A stretch of 6,845 nucleotides of DNA. Origin: Candidatus Zixiibacteriota bacterium (GTDB lineage Bacteria; Zixibacteria; MSB-5A5; WJJR01). The position numbers and the translations under genes were made by a program. The notes under the pieces are model-generated. The model did no database searches, had not been told where the DNA came from, and saw nothing but the letters and a program-made list of their open reading frames with translations. Positions 1 through 4,664 of this stretch are shown here, piece by piece. Every line of letters begins with the position of its first letter. Position 1 is the first letter of the stretch. The stretch is from the NCBI GenBank assembly GCA_020058315.1, contig JAGVEK010000443.1:1-6845 (forward strand), written 5' to 3'.

Positions 1-224
1 AAGAGGTCGAGGAACCTCAACTGCGGGACGAGGATGTGGATGCCGTCCGACAGGCGTTTGAAGTAATGGGGCGTGTGACGCAGGATGCCAATGGTGGTTT
101 GCAACTTATCGTACTTGACCATGCGTCGCATGACGTCTGGGGTGACATCGATGGGGTGGTTGGACTACCCGAGTGGCGCAATGGCGTTAAGCTTGTCCCA
201 ATGGCATGGCTGACTGACGTTTAA
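1..224 (+). CDS. C-terminal tail of a putative DUF3732-type ABC ATPase (5' end outside window)
   Basis: The frame that starts at base 3 is open from the window edge to the TAA at 222-224, giving about 73 residues with no need for an internal start. The tail contains LQLIVLDHASHDVWGDI and then PEWRNGVKLVPMAWL. A hydrophobic strand followed by a His (IVLDHA) is what the H-loop of ABC/SMC-type ATPases looks like. The D-H-A...W...EWR...LVP layout matches my recollection of the C-terminus of DUF3732 proteins, large coiled-coil ATPases found in defence-type gene clusters. Walker A, Walker B and the signature motif would lie upstream and cannot be seen, so the family call rests on the tail alone. 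It is followed by an 87-base gap and a same-strand HEPN-like gene, consistent with a defence or mobile-element cargo cluster. Confidence 0.55.
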   Translation, partial: EVEEPQLRDEDVDAVRQAFEVMGRVTQDANGGLQLIVLDHASHDVWGDIDGVVGLPEWRNGVKLVPMAWLTDV

Positions 225-267
225 CATTTGAAGCCAGCACTTATTTTGCAAAGGTGCGAAAAAATTT

Positions 268-298
268 TCCAAGGCCGCATTAATCATTCCTCCTTGGA
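268..298 (+). promoter_or_regulatory. Inverted repeat just ahead of the HEPN gene's ribosome binding site
   Basis: TCCAAGG (268-274) and CCTTGGA (292-298) form a perfect 7-bp inverted repeat with a 17-base spacer. It ends two bases before the Shine-Dalgarno-like AGGTG at 300-304, which serves the ATG at 312. It follows an AT-rich tract (AAAAAATTTTCC). No T-run follows, so it does not look like an intrinsic terminator. It could be a protein operator or an RNA hairpin affecting translation of the downstream gene. No clear -35/-10 pair was found in the gap. Confidence 0.3.
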
Positions 299-311
299 TA
301 GGTGAATCGCC

Positions 312-1340
312 ATGCCAGAGCTAGACGCCGAAAAAATAAAGGAAAATGCGTTGACCTCGATATGCCTCGGTATCGAGGATTTCCAGCGTAGCAAACTGGC
401 AAAGGATCAAGGGGGCGATTCGGCTCGTGCCCTCTCAGCTGTGCGCAATCTATTCGCAGGCATCCTGCTCCTGTTCAAGTACAAGATCGCGGTTTCAGTC
501 GACGATCCCGATGATGCCTCGGTGCTGATCTTCAATCCCCCCGAAGTTCTCCCTCAAGCTGACGGAAATGGCGGTATCGAATGGAAGCCGGTGGGTAAGT
601 TCAAACGGACCACAATTGATGTCGCCACCATCAAGAAGCGATTTGAAGGATTCGGCATTGACGTCGACTGGCCAACCATCGATAAGTTACAGGAGTGTCG
701 CAACCACCTAGAACATTTACACCCAGCTAACACGTTGGGTGAAGTCGCAGATTTTGTTGCGGAACTTTTTCCCGTGCTACGCGAATTTATTCTGAAGCAG
801 CTGAACGAGCAGCCGGCGAGCCTACTCGATACAGCCTGGCCTGTCATGCTTGCACACCATCAATTCTTCACGGACACCATCGCTACGTGTAAGGCTGCAT
901 GGGCAGATGCAGGTGTTCCTGAGATGATGCAGCCTTGGCTTGATAGATGCCAATGTGAGGAGTGCGGTTCATCTCTCCTACGACCATGCCAAGACGATGT
1001 TGAGGAAGGTGCCAGCGTTGAAAATCAGGACGACACTTTCAAGTATGTTTGTGTTGCTTGCGGCTATTCCGATCTGATTGGCCCGCTGATGCTCAAGGAG
1101 CTCAACGACGCCTATGACTATGACCCTCGCGATGGTGGTGAAGCTAATGTCGAGGAGTGCAATGAATGCATGCGCTCATCCTTTGTTATTAGCGAGCAAC
1201 ATTGCCTGTGGTGCGGAGCGGAACTTGATTACCCTGTATGCACGATCTGTGAAGAGCCACTGCGCCAAGAGGACCAGTTCAATGGGGGACTTTGCGGGTA
1301 TCACCTACATGTCTTTGAGAAGGTAATGCGTGATGACTAA
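312..1340 (+). CDS. HEPN-like protein with C-terminal zinc-ribbon modules, putative defence or RNase effector
   Basis: 342 residues; ATG at 312 is preceded by AGGTG (300-304) at 7-base spacing. The N-terminal part (about 1-165) is predicted helical. It carries RNHLEH at residues 130-135, an R-x4-H motif as in HEPN ribonucleases, preceded by a helix rich in Ala/Arg/Leu (about 38-58) of the type seen in HEPN/DUF4145-like proteins. The C-terminal part is Cys-rich: C215-x2-C218 with C247-x2-C250; C283-x2-C286 with C298-x2-C301; C310-x2-C313 with C328 and perhaps H331. These look like three zinc-binding modules, possibly for RNA, DNA or protein recognition. There is no signal peptide or membrane segment, so it should be cytoplasmic. 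It lies 32 bases before abiH on the same strand. I do not know a named gene. HEPN membership is inferred from one motif plus fold-like features, so nuclease activity is unproven; it could be a non-catalytic HEPN or a DUF4145 relative. Confidence 0.6.
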   Translation: MPELDAEKIKENALTSICLGIEDFQRSKLAKDQGGDSARALSAVRNLFAGILLLFKYKIAVSVDDPDDASVLIFNPPEVLPQADGNGGIEWKPVGKFKRTTIDVATIKKRFEGFGIDVDWPTIDKLQECRNHLEHLHPANTLGEVADFVAELFPVLREFILKQLNEQPASLLDTAWPVMLAHHQFFTDTIATCKAAWADAGVPEMMQPWLDRCQCEECGSSLLRPCQDDVEEGASVENQDDTFKYVCVACGYSDLIGPLMLKELNDAYDYDPRDGGEANVEECNECMRSSFVISEQHCLWCGAELDYPVCTICEEPLRQEDQFNGGLCGYHLHVFEKVMRDD

Positions 1341-1372
1341 GCACATCCAATCACTCCCTGCCGCAATTTAAC

Positions 1373-2317
1373 GTGATGAAGTTGTCCACATCCCTATACA
1401 TCATTGGCAATGGCTTTGATCGTCACCACAACATTCCTTCAGGCTATCGTGATTTTGGTAGCTACTTGGCAGCGGTCGACTGCGACACCTATCGCGAAGT
1501 TGAGACCTACTTCAATGTCGATGATGCATTCTGGTGGCAGTTTGAGGAACAACTAGCCAATTTTGATGTTGATGCTGCCATAGACTATGCATCTAATTTC
1601 TTAATGTCTTATGGCGCCGACGATTGGAGCGATTCAGGCCACCACGACTACCAGTACGAATTAGAACGTATCGTTAGGGCAGTTTCATCTACTCTTCAAG
1701 AACGTTTCGCTCAGTGGGTGAGGCAACTTCCAATCCCGTCTCCTTCAAGCTACAGGGTAGTTCTACTCCCACTCGACCCGTATGCACGCTACCTCAATTT
1801 CAACTACACACCGACTTTGCAGCAGACATACGGCATTCTCGAGGGCCAAATCCTTCATATTCACGGGAGGGCTAGCGATCCCACCCATCAACTAGTTCTT
1901 GGGCATGGCTGGGAACGAGCACCATCCGACTCGCTCAACCACGGAGTCGATATGTCCGAAGCTGATATCCGCGTCGTAGAAGGTAACGAGACCGTTGATG
2001 GCTATTTCTCGGCGACATTCAAACCGTCGGCCAAAATCATTGCACACAACCAGACCTTCTTCTCCAAGTTGAAGGCGGTACGGCAGATATATGTGATGGG
2101 GCACTCGATGGCTGAGGTAGATGCTTCCTATTTCGCGGAGATCATTAGGAACATCGACTCCTCGTCAGTGAGATGGATAATTAGCTACCACCACAATCCG
2201 GCGGATGCTCAGGAAGCGTTTTCCAAATTTGGAATCGACATGTCTCTAGCAAGCTTTGCCACGCTAGACGATACTCATCAGTGGGTTCCGCAACTCTGTC
2301 TGCAGCACTGCCTTTGA
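1373..2317 (+). CDS. abiH: AbiH-family abortive infection protein
   Basis: 314 residues from GTG 1373; ATG 1376 is an equally possible start one codon in, and an in-frame TGA at 1334-1336 rules out anything longer. Neither start has a clear Shine-Dalgarno sequence, so expression may depend on translation from the gene ending 32 bases upstream. Family features are present in order: LYIIGNGFD near the N-terminus (GNGFD 12-16) followed by a His-rich IPSGYRDF stretch, NFNYT (142-146), HIHG (162-165), LGHG (176-179), and a C-terminal VMGHSMAEVD (241-250). These match the AbiH family, first described in lactococci as phage abortive infection proteins and now common as single-gene defence cargo. Length and motif set indicate an intact gene. 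The biochemical activity of AbiH is not settled; conserved His/Asp residues suggest an enzyme. It probably works in the cytoplasm. Codon use is AT-richer than in the tra genes, consistent with separate acquisition. Confidence 0.88.
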   Translation: MMKLSTSLYIIGNGFDRHHNIPSGYRDFGSYLAAVDCDTYREVETYFNVDDAFWWQFEEQLANFDVDAAIDYASNFLMSYGADDWSDSGHHDYQYELERIVRAVSSTLQERFAQWVRQLPIPSPSSYRVVLLPLDPYARYLNFNYTPTLQQTYGILEGQILHIHGRASDPTHQLVLGHGWERAPSDSLNHGVDMSEADIRVVEGNETVDGYFSATFKPSAKIIAHNQTFFSKLKAVRQIYVMGHSMAEVDASYFAEIIRNIDSSSVRWIISYHHNPADAQEAFSKFGIDMSLASFATLDDTHQWVPQLCLQHCL

Positions 2318-2553
2318 GTACTGCGCCAACGTCTGCAACCAAGGCCCAACACTGGTCACTCAACTGAGTCGACACCAACGGCTGCAATGGCCGCAGCGGT
2401 CTCCAAAATGGGCGCTGTGGCGCAATAGCCTTGACGTCAGGGCGCGCTATGCTCCCAGGCGTATGGGGATCCCTCAATCGTCAATCGCAGGTAACGCACG
2501 ATGATCAGTGCTATCGCGTTCAACTGACATCGGTCCCGCCAGTAATCCCTGAG
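2318..2553. other. Noncoding junction between abiH and the finO-like gene
   Basis: 236 bases between the convergent 3' ends of abiH (+) and the FinO-domain gene (-). No convincing gene is present. Two imperfect hairpins are visible. The first, 2353-2377, has GTC-ACTCA pairing with TGAGT-(c)-GAC around an AC loop, and TGGT/ACCA ends. The second, 2378-2400, has ACGGCTGC against GCAGCGGT with one mismatch and a 7-base loop. Neither is followed by a T-run on either strand, so they are not classical intrinsic terminators, although they could still reduce read-through between the converging genes. Composition changes from the AT-richer cargo to the GC-richer transfer module near here, so this may be the insertion boundary of the cargo. 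No attachment site or flanking direct repeat was recognised. Confidence 0.4.
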
Positions 2554-2964
2554 TCATTGCGCATTGAACTTTTCCGCGAGTCTGATGAGCTTTTCCTGTC
2601 TCAGCTGCTCCTGCTGCTGAGCCAACAGTCGAACTTTGTGTCGCTCGGCACCCTTCCTGAAGCGCTCACGCAGCGTGTTCAGCGCTTGCTCTTTCTGCTC
2701 CGCAGTCACTGTACCCACGACATTGCCATCTAGGTCGAACCGGGTTTCGCCATTCGTGAGCGCCTTCAAGTAGCGCGCCGATGCGGTATGCATCCGCATC
2801 GCCAAACGAAGTTGCTGCGGATTGATGCCGGGAATCCGTTCCAATACGGTCTTGTGAATGCCGATCGCCAGGGGACGGCACTCCTGAAATACTGGAAACG
2901 TCGATCTCAGTGAAATCAGAACGGCATGATGCGGGTCACGCGGTTTGGAATCGGATCCGGACAT
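2554..2964 (-). CDS. ProQ/FinO-domain RNA chaperone (putative conjugation regulator)
   Basis: 136 residues on the minus strand, ATG at 2964-2962. An in-frame stop three codons upstream fixes this as the first possible start; its Shine-Dalgarno is weak. The FinO/ProQ core spans about residues 20-90: RPLAIGIHKTVLERI (30-44), a QLRLAMRMHTASARYLKAL helix pair (51-69), and ETRFDLDGNVVG (73-84), all typical of ProQ/FinO. A basic, Gln-rich helical tail (about 90-136) follows, and there is no Tudor-like C-terminal domain, so it is a minimal FinO-domain protein. Family members bind RNA stem-loops and promote or protect antisense pairing; F-plasmid FinO acts with FinP RNA to repress traJ. Its position, divergent from a tra operon across a 196-base repeat-rich region, suggests control of conjugation. 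No traJ or finP is visible, so the RNA target is unknown. I leave the symbol empty because orthology to finO rather than proQ cannot be decided. Confidence 0.88.
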   Translation of the reverse strand: MSGSDSKPRDPHHAVLISLRSTFPVFQECRPLAIGIHKTVLERIPGINPQQLRLAMRMHTASARYLKALTNGETRFDLDGNVVGTVTAEQKEQALNTLRERFRKGAERHKVRLLAQQQEQLRQEKLIRLAEKFNAQ

Positions 2965-3006
2965 TGCGCATCAAGATGATTGTGGGGATCGAAGAATAGC
3001 GCAAGC

Positions 3007-3020
3007 CCACATCCATGTGG
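3007..3020. repeat. Short perfect inverted repeat in the finO-like/tra intergenic region
   Basis: CCACAT-CC-ATGTGG, two 6-base arms around a 2-base centre. The symmetry and short spacer suit a dimeric DNA-binding repressor better than an RNA hairpin. It lies 43 bases from the finO-like start codon and 141 bases ahead of the transglycosylase start. Confidence 0.35.
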
Positions 3021-3031
3021 CGGACTCTGGA

Positions 3032-3070
3032 CTTCGGATGCCAATGAATTCGATAGAACGTCGTCCGAAG
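3032..3070. repeat. Inverted repeat CTTCGGA...TCCGAAG
   Basis: CTTCGGA (3032-3038) and TCCGAAG (3064-3070) are exact inverse copies separated by 25 bases, giving a possible stem-loop in either transcript from this divergent region. The loop contains GAATTCGATAG, one copy of a near-duplicated element whose other copy lies at 3141-3150. Seven bases can arise by chance; the interest is its company with other repeats in 196 bases. Confidence 0.3.
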
Positions 3071-3094
3071 AGCAGCTCCTGGTCGCGGAATTTT

Positions 3095-3132
3095 GAAACG
3101 GTGCACTTCTGTTTGCTTTTGACACCGGTTTC
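3095..3132 (+). promoter_or_regulatory. Imperfect stem-loop ahead of the tra operon
   Basis: GAAACGGTG (3095-3103) pairs with CACCGGTTTC (3123-3132) as a 9-bp stem with one bulged G, enclosing 19 bases. It ends 28 bases before the first tra-operon start codon and contains the TTGACA box at 3119-3124, so it could be an operator over a promoter or a leader RNA hairpin. FinO-domain proteins bind stem-loop RNAs and a gene for one lies next door, so it is a candidate target. No U-tract follows the stem on either strand, so it is not an intrinsic terminator. Confidence 0.35.
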
Positions 3133-3147
3133 CCGCATCTGAATTCA
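3119..3147 (+). promoter_or_regulatory. Possible tra operon promoter (perfect -35, weak -10)
   Basis: TTGACA at 3119-3124 is a perfect sigma-70 -35 hexamer. At the standard 17-18 base spacing only poor -10 matches occur (AATTCA 3142-3147, ATTCAT 3143-3148); CATAGT at 3146-3151 is better but at 21 bases is too far. Such a promoter would start transcription almost at the ATG at 3161, which also has no visible Shine-Dalgarno. The box may be fortuitous, or the promoter may need an activator. Confidence 0.2.
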
Positions 3148-3160
3148 TAGTATCGCTGCC

Positions 3161-3592
3161 ATGCATAAGCTTGCGTGGCTCCCTCTCCTTTCCCTTTTCG
3201 TATTCCTCCCTGTACTGGGCCATGCCGCCTGTTTCGAGGAGGCGGCCTCGCGTTATCAGATGCCATCGGCCTTGCTCAAGGCGATTTCCAGGGTGGAGTC
3301 AGGAGGCAATCCAAACGCTCTCAATCGGAACAAGGACGGCAGTTTCGACATGGGGCACATGCAGATCAACAGCCGTTGGCTGCCAAAACTGTCGCATTTC
3401 GGAATTTCGCGCGAACGCCTGTGGGAACCCTGCACCAATACCTTCGTCGGGGCGTGGATCCTCGCGCAGAACGTCCATCGCATTGGTTACTCCTGGAACG
3501 CCATCGGCGCCTACAACGCGACATCAGCGGAGAAGCGCAATAGGTATGCACGGAAGGTTTCAGAAGCCATGAAACGGGAGAGCACCCTTTGA
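3161..3592 (+). CDS. VirB1/IagB-like lytic transglycosylase of the conjugation system
   Basis: 143 residues. The N-terminus is a Sec signal peptide (about 1-23: positive MHK, Leu-rich core, ending GHAA), so the enzyme acts in the periplasm. The SLT-type catalytic domain follows: RVESGGNPNA with the expected catalytic Glu at residue 46, DMGHMQIN (63-70), and GAYNA (116-120). Cys24 and Cys91 could form a disulfide, as in small VirB1/IagB-type enzymes. The reaction is cleavage of the MurNAc-GlcNAc bond with formation of a 1,6-anhydro product, making local gaps in peptidoglycan for assembly of the secretion channel. As the first gene of the operon it corresponds in role to Orf169 of F or LtgX of the gonococcal genetic island, whose tra cluster has a similar order. 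ATG 3161 was chosen because it begins the signal peptide; no clear ribosome binding site precedes it. Its stop overlaps the next start. Confidence 0.9.
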   Translation: MHKLAWLPLLSLFVFLPVLGHAACFEEAASRYQMPSALLKAISRVESGGNPNALNRNKDGSFDMGHMQINSRWLPKLSHFGISRERLWEPCTNTFVGAWILAQNVHRIGYSWNAIGAYNATSAEKRNRYARKVSEAMKRESTL

Positions 3593-4170
3593 ACCGTCTT
3601 CCAGTTGCTTGCCTGACTGTCCTGTCGCTCCTGTCTGCTTGCGCGGTTGAAAAAACCATCAACACGGAAGTTCCAACGCGACTGTCGCTGACTTGGGATC
3701 GCTCGGATTGGCGCCTCTGCGACCAAGGGGAGTGTCGCAAGCCAACGTCGAAGACCGTCCTTCTTGTCGCGGCACCTCCCACCGCAGAGCCGGTTTTCAG
3801 GGAACCACCAAAACCCGTCCGGGTGGCGAGAAAGCTCGCCCCGATTTCGGTGACGTTTCAGTTCGCCAGTGCGACGTTGTCAGGTCTGGCCGAAATGGAG
3901 ATCAAGAAAGCGGTCGCCCTGATTGAACCGGGTGATTCGATCCTTGTCGAGGGGCGAACGGACGACATCGGGTCCCAAGCCTTCAACGACCGCCTGGCCA
4001 GAAAGCGCGCAGCGGCTGTCGCCGCGTATCTCAAGCGACTCGGGGTCAAGAGCCCGATTGATATTCGGTCGCAGGGAATGTGCTGTTACGCCATCGCCAA
4101 CAACTCTGACGAGTCGCGGGCGATCAACAGGCGCGTCGATCTACATTTTTCATCCACCCAAAAGGAGTAA
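3589..4170 (+). CDS. OmpA-family peptidoglycan-binding lipoprotein
   Basis: 193 residues starting at TTG 3589, overlapping the transglycosylase stop by four bases (TTGA). GGGAG at 3576-3580, 8 bases upstream, supports this rare start. The N-terminus is a lipoprotein signal with lipobox LSAC (Cys18), so the mature protein should be membrane-anchored facing the periplasm. Residues 30-60 contain a C-x4-C pair (44, 49), and 60-85 are Pro-rich, likely a flexible spacer. The C-terminal OmpA-like domain (about 86-190) shows GRTDDIGSQAFND (122-134), LARKRAAAV (136-144) and ESRAINRRVDL (175-185). The TDxxG Asp region and the Arg residues are the ones that bind diaminopimelate in OmpA. An adjacent Cys pair (165-166) sits in the GMCCY loop. 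It probably anchors the apparatus to peptidoglycan near where the partner transglycosylase cuts. F itself has no such gene at this position, so it is an element-specific component. Confidence 0.85.
   Translation: MNRLPVACLTVLSLLSACAVEKTINTEVPTRLSLTWDRSDWRLCDQGECRKPTSKTVLLVAAPPTAEPVFREPPKPVRVARKLAPISVTFQFASATLSGLAEMEIKKAVALIEPGDSILVEGRTDDIGSQAFNDRLARKRAAAVAAYLKRLGVKSPIDIRSQGMCCYAIANNSDESRAINRRVDLHFSSTQKE
4164..4167 (+). promoter_or_regulatory. Shine-Dalgarno deciding the GTG start at 4175
   Basis: GGAG within AAAGGAGTAA (4161-4170), 7 bases before GTG 4175. The TAA of this motif is also the stop codon of the OmpA-like gene, so termination and re-initiation are closely coupled. The same ten bases recur ahead of traA. 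Confidence 0.7.
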
Positions 4171-4174
4171 GCAA

Positions 4175-4372
4175 GTGATTCCGCGATCCAAAGAATCCAT
4201 ACGAGATTACCTCATTGCCAGTGCCTTCATGGCCCTCGGTTCCTTCCTGCCCGGCTCACTGCTCGATAAGGGATTCGAAGCCCACATCGGCGGTATCGCG
4301 CTTGGCATCGGGCTGGGCTGGCTCATCAAATCTGTCATCGACCATACCAAAGGAGTAAAAAGTGAATCGTAA
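4175..4372 (+). CDS. Small two-helix inner-membrane protein upstream of the pilin gene, unknown function
   Basis: 65 residues from GTG 4175; the frame is open further upstream, but only this start has a good Shine-Dalgarno (GGAG 4164-4167), and an upstream start would run through the OmpA-like coding sequence. The N-terminus is polar and basic (MIPRSKESIRD). Two hydrophobic segments follow, about 12-30 (ending in FLPGSLL) and about 37-54 (Gly-rich, IGGIALGIGLGWLI), joined by a short polar loop, with a charged C-terminal tail (HTKGVKSES). This predicts a helical hairpin in the inner membrane. Its 3' end overlaps traA by 11 bases and it shares the AAAGGAGTAA translation signal with traA. I do not recognise the family. 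A role as a pilin partner, analogous in position and size though not visibly in sequence to F TraQ, is inference. It might instead be a small entry-exclusion or assembly factor. Confidence 0.72.
   Translation: MIPRSKESIRDYLIASAFMALGSFLPGSLLDKGFEAHIGGIALGIGLGWLIKSVIDHTKGVKSES
4349..4358 (+). promoter_or_regulatory. Shine-Dalgarno of traA, repeat of the upstream AAAGGAGTAA motif
   Basis: AAAGGAGTAA with GGAG at 4352-4355, 6 bases before GTG 4362. It lies inside the 3' coding end of the preceding small gene. The identical ten bases at 4161-4170 precede the previous GTG start, giving both genes strong and matched initiation signals, as expected for an abundant pilin. Confidence 0.65.
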
Positions 4373-4649
4373 TCAGCGTTATGCAGTAGTCGCCGTCGCC
4401 CTTTCCCTGCTGGCCGGAGGTGCCCTTGCCGGGACCACGGGAACTGAATTCCAGGCCCTCTATACGTGGGTCAACGACGTGGTCACCGGTTATTTCGGGC
4501 GGGCGGTAGCGGTGGCAGCCGTCGGTCTTGGCGCGATCCTTTCGATTGCCCGCGTCAATCCGGTTCCAATCCTGTCGGGCGCTGGCTTTGCGATTTTCCT
4601 GCAATACACGCCGACAATCATCACCGGCATCCTGACGGCAACGGTCTGA
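4362..4649 (+). CDS. traA: TraA-like F-type pilin precursor
   Basis: 95 residues from GTG 4362, supported by GGAG at 4352-4355; it overlaps the preceding gene by 11 bases. A basic N-terminus (MNRNQR) and hydrophobic stretch end in ALA, so leader peptidase should cut after residue 23, leaving a mature 72-residue protein that begins GTTGTEF. That is close to the roughly 70 residues of F pilin. The mature chain has two hydrophobic helices, about 47-63 (AVAVAAVGLGAIL region) and about 68-93, with a short basic/polar turn (ARVNPVP) between, the usual layout of TraA/VirB2-type pilins. Pilin is stored in the inner membrane and polymerised into the conjugative pilus. Identification rests on size, topology, leader and position directly ahead of traL and traE, since pilin sequences diverge strongly. 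The small gene immediately upstream may assist its insertion. Confidence 0.85.
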   Translation: MNRNQRYAVVAVALSLLAGGALAGTTGTEFQALYTWVNDVVTGYFGRAVAVAAVGLGAILSIARVNPVPILSGAGFAIFLQYTPTIITGILTATV

Positions 4650-4664
4650 GCCGGAGCATCCCGC

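Noticed and set aside
2181..2477. 98-codon minus-strand reading frame over the abiH 3' end and the junction
   Set aside because: It overlaps the conserved C-terminal part of AbiH antisense, has a low-complexity Pro/Arg-rich start and no recognisable motif.
2431..2733. 100-codon plus-strand reading frame opposite the finO-like gene
   Set aside because: It lies antisense to the basic C-terminal tail of a clear FinO/ProQ protein; its Leu/Ser runs are the complement of the Gln/Lys-rich helix.
2965..3011. Minus-strand promoter for the finO-like gene (TTGCGC, 17 bases, AATCAT)
   Set aside because: Only 3 of 6 and 4 of 6 matches, and transcription would begin almost at the start codon.
3095..3132. 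Stem-loop read as a FinP-like antisense RNA or intrinsic terminator
   Set aside because: No U-tract follows the stem on either strand and no promoter for an antisense RNA is convincing; kept only as a possible regulatory hairpin.
2945..3142. 65-codon plus-strand reading frame before the transglycosylase
   Set aside because: No family features and no good ribosome binding site; it covers the repeats and the start of the finO-like gene antisense.
2916..3266. Minus-strand frames (also 2936-3223) across the divergent intergenic region
   Set aside because: They cross two opposing gene starts and the repeat cluster, lack motifs, and run antisense into the transglycosylase signal peptide.
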